Assembly: GCF_000503775.1 (NCBI RefSeq)
Contig: NZ_KI629782.1
Coordinates: 1,480,045-1,544,044 of the forward strand
DNA from: Brevibacillus panacihumi W25
GTDB taxonomy: Bacteria > Bacillota > Bacilli > Brevibacillales > Brevibacillaceae
Length of the DNA stretch: 64,000 bases
Reading direction: 5' to 3'
Part shown: positions 44,318-52,335 of the stretch, in pieces
Layout of the letters: each line of letters starts with the position of its first letter
Position numbering within the stretch: position 1 is the stretch's first letter
Made by a program: the position numbers and the translations under genes
Notes under the pieces: model-generated
What the model saw: only the letters and a program-made list of their open reading frames with translations
Told to the model about the DNA's origin: nothing
The model's database searches: none

Positions 44318-44617
44318 TTAATCATACCGCTCATCCTCTTCCCTTACCTCGCCGTCTACGATCAACTCCAGCTCCGTCTCAAAATTCAGCATGATCTCAA
44401 TCGGCAACTGCTCGACCAACTCCTCGATCTTTGCCAGCTGCATGGCCTCCTCCAGCGTCTTCGGCGGCTGCTCCAATCCCTCAACCCAGTTGCGCACCTC
44501 TTGCATCAATGCATAGAAGGAAGCCTCGAACTGGTTGGCATCCTCCTCGGCCTCATCTTCTTCGCTGCGCTTCATCTTCTCCCAATTGTCGAGCATCGTC
44601 CTCAAGGCTTTATCCAT
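44318..44617 (-). CDS. Small acidic hypothetical protein
   Basis: 99 residues, strongly acidic, helical-looking (KRSEEDEAEEDANQFEASFYALMQEVRNWVEGL). No known domain recognised. ATG at 44617 is listed; the GTG just before it (44620) has better spacing from the AGAGGAGGT site. Divergent from the nos cluster. Confidence 0.65.
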   Translation of the reverse strand: MDKALRTMLDNWEKMKRSEEDEAEEDANQFEASFYALMQEVRNWVEGLEQPPKTLEEAMQLAKIEELVEQLPIEIMLNFETELELIVDGEVREEDERYD

Positions 44618-44802
44618 CACGGTATTCACACCTCCTCTGCCAACACGAAGTTCGGTTTTTTGCCACTTTTCATAGCCCGGATGAGTCATTTTAAAAAAAG
44701 CCATCACTGTTATGATTATCGTATCACATTGATTCTCATCGCGTAACGGAAGGGGGGAGAACCCTGAAAAGACGATGGAGAAGCCCATGCATTCCACGTG
44801 CG

Positions 44803-46179
44803 ATGCTTTTGCTCAGCCTTGTCTTGCTATGCCAGTGGTCATTCTTGCCGGTAAAGTCATTGCTGGCGGCAACGGATTCCTTGCAGGCAAAGCTTGACCA
44901 GGCAGCCCCGGGAGATGTCATCACCATACCAGCCGGAGAGTATGATGGTCCCTTTCGCGTGACGAAGCCTCTCACGCTGCAAGCATCAGGCGAAGTCATA
45001 CTTCGTACTGCGACAGATGATCCCGTCCTCACCATCGACAGCAACCAGGTGATCTTGCGCGGGCTGAAGCTGCAGGACAAGCGGATCAATCAGCCGCTCG
45101 CCACATTGGTCATCCGCGGCAACCAGAACCTGGTGGAGCAGGTGGAGATCGATACGATGGGGACAGGCATTCAGCTTCGCGACGCAAGCTTCAATGAACT
45201 GCGCCAGATTCGCGTGACAGGGCATGTCCTCGATCCCACTGAATCCGCGGCTGACATCGGGCATGACCACAGCGCCCATATGCTGCTCACGCAAAAACAG
45301 CAAGATGCGAATACCAAAGCGAAAAAAGGGAATGGCATCGATCTGCGGCAATCCCACCAAAATCGCCTTTTCGGCAACCAGATTATCAATGCGTTTGACG
45401 GCTTGTATCTGGAGAACAGCCACGAGAACCTGCTTGAACAAAATCAGGTAGAAAAATCCCGCTACGGCATCCATCTTATGGGCACCTCCAAAACCCAGGT
45501 TTTGGAAAATACAGGAAACGGCAATGTCACAGGTGCGATGCTAATGGATACCGCCACCGCTACCGTTCGCAACAATCGTTTTCTCAAGCAAAAAGACAAT
45601 CCCAACTCGCAAGGCATCCTGCTCTATTCGGTAACCGACTCGCTGCTCGAAGGCAATCGCATCGAAGGGAATCGGGTCGGACTGTATGTAGAGAATTCCA
45701 GCGGGAATGACATCACCAACAATGAATTGATGCTCAACTTCATCGGGATGCAGGTCAAGGATTCGGCAGACAACCAGCTTGTCTTTAACCAATTTGTCTC
45801 CAACGTGATTCAAGCCCAAGCGCAGGACAGCGAAGCAGATTCCTTTGACGGCAACTACTGGGACAATTTGCAGGGCCTTGACGTCAACGGTGACGAGAGA
45901 AGCGATCTTTCCTATGAGATGAATCCGTTCTTTCTGGCCTTGACTGATGCCGTCCCTCCCTATCAGCTATTTTTTCAATCTCCGGGTTTTGTCTTTTTGG
46001 AAAGTCTGTTTTCGACAGGAAGCGTGCAGGTCCGGGATGCAAGCCCCTTGATGACGCCGATTTCCACTGTTGATCAGGGTGGTCCACTCGAATCTTCGCG
46101 GACACAAACCGGACTTCTCGGAGCCCTGCTTCTGCTCATCAGCTTAACTTTTATCTATATAGGAGTGAAACGAAAATGA
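44803..46179 (+). CDS. nosD: Copper-binding periplasmic-type protein NosD
   Basis: 458 residues from the first ATG: signal-like N terminus, then a right-handed beta-helix of parallel repeats (PbH1/CASH: NLVEQVEIDTMGTGIQLRDASFNELRQIRV, YLENSHENLLEQNQVEKSRYGIHLM and more) and a C-terminal membrane anchor (GLLGALLLLISLTFIYIG). NosD works with NosFY to mature the copper centre of nitrous oxide reductase. The ATG lacks a ribosome site. A CTG at 44764, five bases after AGGGGGGAG, would add KRRWRSPCIPRA and complete the signal peptide, so the true start may be there. It leads nosL, nosY and nosF. Confidence 0.9.
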   Translation: MLLLSLVLLCQWSFLPVKSLLAATDSLQAKLDQAAPGDVITIPAGEYDGPFRVTKPLTLQASGEVILRTATDDPVLTIDSNQVILRGLKLQDKRINQPLATLVIRGNQNLVEQVEIDTMGTGIQLRDASFNELRQIRVTGHVLDPTESAADIGHDHSAHMLLTQKQQDANTKAKKGNGIDLRQSHQNRLFGNQIINAFDGLYLENSHENLLEQNQVEKSRYGIHLMGTSKTQVLENTGNGNVTGAMLMDTATATVRNNRFLKQKDNPNSQGILLYSVTDSLLEGNRIEGNRVGLYVENSSGNDITNNELMLNFIGMQVKDSADNQLVFNQFVSNVIQAQAQDSEADSFDGNYWDNLQGLDVNGDERSDLSYEMNPFFLALTDAVPPYQLFFQSPGFVFLESLFSTGSVQVRDASPLMTPISTVDQGGPLESSRTQTGLLGALLLLISLTFIYIGVKRK

Positions 46180-46724
46180 AAACGTTGAAAATGGCCATTC
46201 TCTCTGTTGTAGTAGGCATGGGACTCTTGTTGGTCGGATGCGGAAAAGAAGAACCGCAAGCCGTCGCAATCCAGGAGGGCGTAGACAAATGCGAAATCTG
46301 CCATATGCATGTTCCGGATGACTTCAATGCGACACAAATTTTGTTAAAGGATGGACGCACGCTCAAATTCGACGATATCGGCTGCATGAACGAATGGGTC
46401 ACCCAAAATGGCGTCGATAACATCAACGTCCAATTTGTGCGCGACCACAATACGGAAGAATGGTTCAATGCCGAGCAAGGAGCCTTCGTTTACGATTCCA
46501 CTCTGACGACGCCTATGGGCTACGGGATCTACTCCTTCAAGGAAGCCACTGCCGCCGAGAAGTTTATCCAGGATCGAGGAACAGGCACCCTGATGAAATA
46601 TGACGATCTGGCCAAACACAGCTGGGAGCGCAACATGAGCCATGATCAAAGTCACGGCAGTCATGATGGGGGTTCTAGTTCTTCTACGCACGGCGGCACT
46701 GATAGCCAGCATACAAAACACTAA
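46176..46724 (+). CDS. nosL: Copper chaperone lipoprotein NosL
   Basis: 182-residue lipoprotein (lipobox LVGC, Cys22) with the copper motif CEICHM (Cys39, Cys42, Met44) and the NosL block TLKFDDIGCMNEWV. It delivers Cu(I) to the nitrous oxide reductase assembly machine. A C-terminal tail of about 30 residues is rich in His, Ser and Gly (SHDQSHGSHDGG and STHGG) and could bind extra metal. The start overlaps the nosD end by four bases. Confidence 0.92.
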   Translation: MKTLKMAILSVVVGMGLLLVGCGKEEPQAVAIQEGVDKCEICHMHVPDDFNATQILLKDGRTLKFDDIGCMNEWVTQNGVDNINVQFVRDHNTEEWFNAEQGAFVYDSTLTTPMGYGIYSFKEATAAEKFIQDRGTGTLMKYDDLAKHSWERNMSHDQSHGSHDGGSSSSTHGGTDSQHTKH

Positions 46725-46743
46725 CTTAAGGAAGTGGGCAAAC

Positions 46744-47562
46744 GTGCACATGTATCACATCGCCAGACGGGAGTTGAAAATGGGCTTTCGCAATCCCTGG
46801 TCCTACTCCTTTTTGGCCCTGTTTACCCTCTTTACTCTCGCCTTGATGGTGATTCAATCCCGCTCCTATCTGGAAGGGTATACGTACACGACAGGAACCA
46901 TGCTGACTTTGGTCCTCTACCTCCTGCCGCTGATGACGATCCTGCTTTCCTCCTTTTCCCTGACGGCGGAAAAAGAGGAGGGCAGCTGGCAATTGCTTTC
47001 CACCTACGCGTTGACGACGTCGTCCTTTTTGCTGGGAAAATACTTCGGTCAAGCGCTGGTGCTGATCGCCATCGTCTGTTTTGGGTACGGGCTCTCCGGC
47101 GTGATTGGTGCTTTGCTCGGAGCGGGTTTTTCCTTTTCGACGCTCCTCTTTCTCTTGAGCTTTTCCATCTGCCTCATCCTGATGTTTCTCGGGATCGCCA
47201 TGCTGATCGGAGCGTTGAGCAAAAATCGCTGGCAAGCCCTCACTTGGGGCGTCAGTATCTGGTTTTTCCTGATTCTCGCATGGCCCACGCTGCTGATCTC
47301 GGCGCTCAGCTTCGTCCCCTACACGTGGATCAAGCCCGTCCTGCAGTTCGCCACGATCCTGAATCCCGCCGAGCTGGTGCGTCTTTTCTCCGTGATTTCA
47401 CTTGGCGGGGGCTCGATTTTCGGCCCGGAATACTACAAGTGGGTCAATTGGTTTGACTCCCCATTCGGTGTCGTCGGTTTCATCACCTTGTGCTTTATCT
47501 GGATCAGCCTGATGCTCTTGCTGGCTGCCTTTGTGTGGGAAAGGGGGAGAAGGCATGACTGA
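46744..47562 (+). CDS. nosY: ABC transporter permease NosY
   Basis: 272-residue membrane subunit with six hydrophobic segments (type 5 ABC permease, ABC-2 family), beginning HMYHIARRELKMGFRNPWSYSFLALFTLFTLALM and containing SSFSLTAEKEEGSWQLLSTYALTTSSFLLGKYFGQ. Start taken as GTG 46744, which has AAGGAAG about 9 bases before it; an ATG two codons later is possible. It pairs with NosF to change NosD conformation. Confidence 0.9.
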   Translation: MHMYHIARRELKMGFRNPWSYSFLALFTLFTLALMVIQSRSYLEGYTYTTGTMLTLVLYLLPLMTILLSSFSLTAEKEEGSWQLLSTYALTTSSFLLGKYFGQALVLIAIVCFGYGLSGVIGALLGAGFSFSTLLFLLSFSICLILMFLGIAMLIGALSKNRWQALTWGVSIWFFLILAWPTLLISALSFVPYTWIKPVLQFATILNPAELVRLFSVISLGGGSIFGPEYYKWVNWFDSPFGVVGFITLCFIWISLMLLLAAFVWERGRRHD

Positions 47563-48376
47563 GCTGGGATTGCGCATCAAGCAAGCAGAAAAAAAGATCG
47601 ACAAGAAACAGATCGTCCATCCCTTCGACCTGCATATCGAGCCTGGGGAGGTCGTGGCTCTTTGTGGTGGAAACGGAGCTGGAAAAAGCACGATTCTGCG
47701 GATGATCGTGGGGATTTTGCAGCCGAGTGCAGGCAGCATCGAGCTGAATGGGTTGAATTGGAGGGAACAACGCGTCGAATACTTGGAGCAAATCGGCTAC
47801 ATGCCGGACCACTTCCAGTTTACAGCAGGATTGACGGCACGTGAGACTCTTTCCTTCTACGCTTCCTTGCGAGGTGTACCGAAAGCCAAGGTGGACGACG
47901 CCCTGCATTCCGTCGGCTTGTACGATGCGAGAGACAAAAGAATGACGCAGTTTTCCAAAGGGATGCAGCAACGACTGTTGTTCGCCCAAGCCATCATCGC
48001 CCATCCGTCCCTCGTCGTTCTGGACGAACCTACCAATGGACTCGACCCCTACTGGATGGACGCTTTCGTCGAGCTGGTCAAGGACTTGAAGACTGCCGGT
48101 CAATCCGTCATCTTTACGACGCACCAGCTGCAGGTCGCCGATGCCGCCTCCGACCGGGCCATCTTCCTGATGAACGGACAGATTGTCGAATCCGGCACCA
48201 TCGAGGAATTTCGAACTCGCTATGGCGTATTGGGATTGCATGGCGCTTTCTCGGAGCTGTCTTCACATCCTACTCGGCCCGTCTCGGCACCGGATCAAGG
48301 CAGCCCCTTGTCTTCCCCAGCCTCGGATAAGCCGGGGAAGGTGTCCGTCAAGATCAAGGGACGCGCAGAAGATTAA
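47555..48376 (+). CDS. nosF: ABC transporter ATP-binding protein NosF
   Basis: 273-residue ATPase: Walker A GGNGAGKST, signature FSKGMQQRL, Walker B LVVLDEPTNGLDP and an H-loop in FTTHQL. The start at 47555 overlaps the nosY end. The C-terminal ~45 residues (SSHPTRPVSAPDQGSPLSSPASDK) are disordered. It completes the nosDLYF set. Confidence 0.9.
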   Translation: MTELGLRIKQAEKKIDKKQIVHPFDLHIEPGEVVALCGGNGAGKSTILRMIVGILQPSAGSIELNGLNWREQRVEYLEQIGYMPDHFQFTAGLTARETLSFYASLRGVPKAKVDDALHSVGLYDARDKRMTQFSKGMQQRLLFAQAIIAHPSLVVLDEPTNGLDPYWMDAFVELVKDLKTAGQSVIFTTHQLQVADAASDRAIFLMNGQIVESGTIEEFRTRYGVLGLHGAFSELSSHPTRPVSAPDQGSPLSSPASDKPGKVSVKIKGRAED

Positions 48377-48385
48377 TGCAAAAAA

Positions 48386-48428
48386 GCAGCCGCTCCTCCC
48401 CGCTTATGGGAAAGGAGCGGCTGCAGCC
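48386..48428. terminator. Terminator after nosF and UPF0316
   Basis: Perfect stem GCAGCCGCTCCT (48386-48397) / AGGAGCGGCTGC (48413-48424). On the minus strand it is followed by TTTTTTGC; a weaker ATTTTT follows on the plus strand. It serves the two convergent genes. Confidence 0.88.
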
Positions 48429-48432
48429 ATTT

Positions 48433-48945
48433 TTACCCGCGAAGGCGGTTCACCCAGAACCCGCCTTTGAGATGCTTTGGCTCGAACGATACGATAAACG
48501 CTTTCGGTGAGAAGCTGGAGATCAGCTTCCACAGCTTCTGCTCATTGCTCCTCTTCGCCAACACCTGCATCATAAGACGTGGGCCATCCCTTCCCTCCGC
48601 TACCCAGGAGGTCACGCCGTACCCATGCTCACGCAGCTTTGCTGTCAGATCCATCTCCAGCGAATCGACCACCACCTGCACCGTCACATACCCCAGCGCA
48701 AGTTTTTCCTCGATTTTGCTGCCGATGAAGACGCCCATCCCCCAACCAATACAGTACGCCGCCAGATTGATTGGATTGTCCAGATTGTTCAGGACCAGAC
48801 CCAGTCCTTTCAAATAGACGAATACTTCCACCATTGCCAACAAGGATGCCATGACGCGATAGCCTTTGATCACCATCAGCATCCGCAGCGTGAAAAACGA
48901 TACATACAAAATGTTGATGCCGATAATAATCAGCACGAACTCCAT
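48433..48945 (-). CDS. UPF0316/DUF2179 membrane protein
   Basis: 170-residue protein with three membrane segments at the N terminus (VLIIIGINILYVSFFTLRMLM and others) and a C-terminal cytoplasmic domain VTSWVAEGRDGPRLMMQVLAKRSNEQKL, matching the UPF0316/DUF2179 family (YebE-like in B. subtilis). Its DUF2179 domain suggests nucleotide or small-ligand sensing but no function is established. Convergent with nosF. Confidence 0.85.
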   Translation of the reverse strand: MEFVLIIIGINILYVSFFTLRMLMVIKGYRVMASLLAMVEVFVYLKGLGLVLNNLDNPINLAAYCIGWGMGVFIGSKIEEKLALGYVTVQVVVDSLEMDLTAKLREHGYGVTSWVAEGRDGPRLMMQVLAKRSNEQKLWKLISSFSPKAFIVSFEPKHLKGGFWVNRLRG

Positions 48946-48982
48946 TCTTGCTGTTCACTCCCCTTCAGATCCTTATTGGCAA

Positions 48983-51520
48983 CTACCAACTGGATGAACC
49001 GGAGGACCTGCCGCCACCAGATGAGCCGCCCCAACTGGAACTGCCTGAGGATCGACCTCCACCGCCCCAGCCAGTGCTGCCCGAGGAGCGTCCTCCACCA
49101 CCCCAGCCACTGCTTCCGGAGGAACGTCCTCCGCCAAACCCGCCGCCAGAGCCTCCTGAATGATTGCGGCGCCGTTCTTCTTCCAGTTTTCTAAGATAAT
49201 CACGATGCATTTGCTCTACTATATCATTTCCGCTGGAGATTGCCCGCATCGCTTCTGCAAAAAGTCCTTCGGCTATTGCTCCCTCTACCTGCTCACGCAA
49301 TAGATTCATCCGGGCGGAATAGGATGAAATCCTGATTTTTCTGCCGTAATGATGGCTCCTGCTCGTAAATTCATCCTGCAGCCTGTTCCAAGCCAGAAGC
49401 GTCTCTTCCTTCTCACGCTTGATTTGTTCTACGCGATATACCAGTTCGTCGACATGCACGACAAAGGAATCAATGGCCTCCTCCAGGCGATACACATCCA
49501 GTCGAGCACTGCTTGCTATAGCTTCGATCTTCTCTGCCTCGCCCTTGCTTTGCGTGATCATTCTTTCGATCTGTGCGACTCGTACACGAAGCTGCTCAAA
49601 GAGGGAAACAGCTTGATAGAAGCGGCTCTTTTGCTGTCCAAAACCGTCCTTTGCAGCCCACACCTTCTCCTCCAGGCTTCTGCGATAGCCAAAGAGTTGC
49701 TCACGAATATTTCGGACGCGCGACAGGAAATGCTGGGCAGTTTCACTTTTTTCAAAACCAGCTTTGTAGTTCTGAGCGCGCTCATCAATTGCTGCTCTGA
49801 TTTCTATCAAAAGCCGCTCCAGCTCAGCCTTGTCCTCCCTGATCTGGCGGTATCGTTCATTCTGTTTTTGGAGGTGAACCTCAGCGTATTGCTGCCGCAA
49901 ACTCTCCAGATCTCGTGTATACCGGGATTGAAAATCTCCGAATTCAGTCAATAATTGATTGACTTCCTTCACGGTATTTGAGGAAAAGTCGCGATGTTGA
50001 ATCATCGTTGCCACCGCATCGCTCGCCTCTTGCAGCCCATTTTCAATTCGATCCGCACATTCCCTGGCTGCTTTTGCATGGCCTTCTTCAATCAATGTCC
50101 GAAGACGCGGTATCTCTGCTTCCGCTGACCTCAGCATCGCAAACGGATCGGCATCGACCAGGAGCAGCTGCTCGCGACCGACGATCAAGCGCAGCTCCTC
50201 TTCCCTTTCCTTGATCCGAGGCAAATACGTCCGAAGCAGCTCAATCTGTCGCCGCAACTCTTCCACAGCAAGCTGCAAGCCGTCAAACTCTTCGTGGACT
50301 TGCTTGGCTAGTCCCTCCGCCTGCACATAATCAAACTCATCCAATTGATCCGCTTTTTTCAATACTGACATTGTCTGCTCCATATCACGTCGCATGACAA
50401 CGAGGGAGAAGGAAGTTTCGCCTGCCAATGCCTCAATCTGAGAATCTATCTGCGTTGCTCGCTCCTTGGCATTTTCCACGGCTTCCCTCACTTCCCGCGA
50501 CAGTCGCTCCATCTCAGTCATGCGGGACTGTGTCTGTGCAATCGCATCCGCGTATATTTGCACGTCCGCCAGCAGTTCTTTCACTGCCGCTTCTGTCTTT
50601 GCTGCAGCGAAAAAAGCGACCTTCTGTGCATCCAGCCGCTCACGAAGAAGCTTGGATTCCTGATGAAGCCTGAGTGCCTCCTGCTCCATCTCGTTTACCT
50701 GCCTTTTCGTCTCTCCTGCGATCAAACCAATTTCCAGTTCACGAAAAAGCTCTGACACGATCATCCGGTCGATCATTGGAGTCACTTCTGCATGCTTTTC
50801 TTTTGCTTCTGCCAGAAGCTTTTTCAATCTTGATCCAAAGACAAGCTGTTTGACAACGATGAACACCAGCACTGCGATCAACAGCACCAGCAGCACCGTC
50901 ATCATACTCATGCCCTCTCTTCCGCCAACTGGTGTTGCAGTTGCCGGTGTTCGGGGAGATGCGGCCGACTCGTCGCCCGAAGAAGTGTGGCTTGATCCGG
51001 CAGGCTGCTGTACCGCTGCCGCCCCTGTCTGCTCAGGAGGCTCCGAGGCCGCTGCGGGCAATGAGTTCAGAAAGTCACTGACCGCTACTACGCCATCCGC
51101 TACATTTCCATCACGCGCATAGGGGACGAACTGCAGGTCCAGAACTCCTTTTACATCCCCCGCTTCACTGCGTGAGACCAAATCAGCCAACTGCTGGTTT
51201 TCGAAAACGAGATGCACGTGATTGGGATTTACCGTCACAACCAGGATCATTTGATTGGGTCCCAGCTGCCAGGTATCGTACGCTTGATTGGCGAGGCGTT
51301 CTCCTTCCTGCTCATCCAAGCCACTCGCAGTGAGGAGCAGAAGCTCATATGTCTTATTCGCAATGCCGTCATGTATTCTCGCTTGTTCCTCCGGTGAGAA
51401 AAGCCCGGCTGAGTCGGTAATGTCGCCTGTCCTCTCCGGCAGAGAAGCAGCATAAGCCGATGATGTCATCGAAACAAGCATCACTGCCAACATAAACAAC
51501 CATGTTATGATTCTTTTCAT
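48983..51520 (-). CDS. TPM-domain protein with long coiled coil and Gly/Ser/Trp tail
   Basis: 845 residues, in order: signal peptide (1-25), an extracellular TPM domain (about 27-155, LPERTGDITDSAGLFSPEEQARIHDGI), a Pro/Ser/Ala-rich linker, one membrane segment (207-228), about 550 residues of cytoplasmic helical coiled coil resembling EzrA-like septation-ring architecture, and a 59-residue tail (787-845) with four repeats of the type RSSGSSGW among glycine runs. TPM proteins have been linked to membrane-protein turnover and phosphatase activity. No coiled-coil sequence family could be firmly assigned. Divergent from no gene; it follows UPF0316 on the same strand. Confidence 0.85.
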   Translation of the reverse strand: MKRIITWLFMLAVMLVSMTSSAYAASLPERTGDITDSAGLFSPEEQARIHDGIANKTYELLLLTASGLDEQEGERLANQAYDTWQLGPNQMILVVTVNPNHVHLVFENQQLADLVSRSEAGDVKGVLDLQFVPYARDGNVADGVVAVSDFLNSLPAAASEPPEQTGAAAVQQPAGSSHTSSGDESAASPRTPATATPVGGREGMSMMTVLLVLLIAVLVFIVVKQLVFGSRLKKLLAEAKEKHAEVTPMIDRMIVSELFRELEIGLIAGETKRQVNEMEQEALRLHQESKLLRERLDAQKVAFFAAAKTEAAVKELLADVQIYADAIAQTQSRMTEMERLSREVREAVENAKERATQIDSQIEALAGETSFSLVVMRRDMEQTMSVLKKADQLDEFDYVQAEGLAKQVHEEFDGLQLAVEELRRQIELLRTYLPRIKEREEELRLIVGREQLLLVDADPFAMLRSAEAEIPRLRTLIEEGHAKAARECADRIENGLQEASDAVATMIQHRDFSSNTVKEVNQLLTEFGDFQSRYTRDLESLRQQYAEVHLQKQNERYRQIREDKAELERLLIEIRAAIDERAQNYKAGFEKSETAQHFLSRVRNIREQLFGYRRSLEEKVWAAKDGFGQQKSRFYQAVSLFEQLRVRVAQIERMITQSKGEAEKIEAIASSARLDVYRLEEAIDSFVVHVDELVYRVEQIKREKEETLLAWNRLQDEFTSRSHHYGRKIRISSYSARMNLLREQVEGAIAEGLFAEAMRAISSGNDIVEQMHRDYLRKLEEERRRNHSGGSGGGFGGGRSSGSSGWGGGGRSSGSTGWGGGGRSSGSSSWGGSSGGGRSSGSSSW

Positions 51521-51756
51521 CGTATAATCCTCTCACGTCATAGTCACTTCCAAATTATACAATATTCCCAACCATTTCGGGACTTTCCGAAGAATTCCAC
51601 TCTTGAGTGACTTATTATTGGCAAAAACCACGAATCTATTTGTTCCATAACAAAGAAAATAGTTATGATTGAATGCTCCCTGCCACACAAGCAATGATAC
51701 AGGAGGGAATCGAATGGAAAAGTTGATCGAGGAGTACAGCCAAGACTATGCGCTGC

Positions 51757-51852
51757 TGCGAGAAGACTCCTCAACCACCTTATTACGCCGTTATTTTTTC
51801 ATCTGAAAGAACGGATGGGGATCAAGGATATGCGGAAATAGCGGAGGAAATG
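51757..51852 (+). pseudogene. Antibiotic biosynthesis monooxygenase-type fragment
   Basis: One frame reads PQPPYYAVIFSSERTDGDQGYAEIAEEMV, close to the start of ABM-domain proteins (PYYAVIFTSER...). It is not preceded by a start codon in frame and ends after about 30 codons in a terminator. Before it, a separate ATG at 51714 with an AGGAGGG site opens MEKLIEEYSQDYALLRE, resembling the N terminus of a DinB-like protein, and stops after about 30 codons. The two look like pieces of two broken genes. Confidence 0.5.
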
Positions 51853-51864
51853 GTTAAAAAAAGA

Positions 51865-51908
51865 GGTATTCAGGAATGCATGATGCTTGCTCCTGAATAC
51901 CTTATTTT
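51865..51908. terminator. Bidirectional terminator
   Basis: Perfect 11-base stem GGTATTCAGGA (51865-51875) / TCCTGAATACC (51891-51901), followed by TTATTTTTTT on the plus strand and by TCTTTTTTTAACC on the minus strand. Confidence 0.85.
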
Positions 51909-51910
51909 TT

Positions 51911-52210
51911 TCAATGGGCACCCCTCATCTTGCGCAACTTCGCCTCAAGCACGAAATTGCCGAAAGGAATCAGCGAAGCGATAAACGCTCCTATCGAAAA
52001 AAGAAAAGACCACTTGTTCTTGAAATGCACCTGAGCCAAAGCCAGGACATACAGGACAAAAAGCAAGCCGTGGAGTGAACCTGCGATTTTCACAGCTTCC
52101 GGCACATCAAAGTAATATTTGAGCGGCATGGCAATCCCGAGCAACACCAGATACGAGATTCCCTCAAGCAAGCCAACGGCGCGAAATCGCCCGAGAGCAG
52201 TTTTCAACAT
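51911..52210 (-). CDS. DUF3817 membrane protein
   Basis: 99 residues, three or four membrane segments, with the DUF3817 pattern RFRAVGLLEGISYLVLLGIAMPLKYYFDVPEAVKIAGSLHGLLFVLYVLAL. Related to YdzA of B. subtilis. ATG at 52210 behind GGAGGAG. Function unknown. Confidence 0.85.
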   Translation of the reverse strand: MLKTALGRFRAVGLLEGISYLVLLGIAMPLKYYFDVPEAVKIAGSLHGLLFVLYVLALAQVHFKNKWSFLFSIGAFIASLIPFGNFVLEAKLRKMRGAH

Positions 52211-52335
52211 GAGAGGGGCTCCTCCTTGCGAGTCCATTTTCCACTATTATAAGATGAAAAACTATCAAAAGAAGGAAAAATCCCCAATGTTCATAATACG
52301 TTCAAAGATCAACCACTGCGAGAAATCGATCTCCA

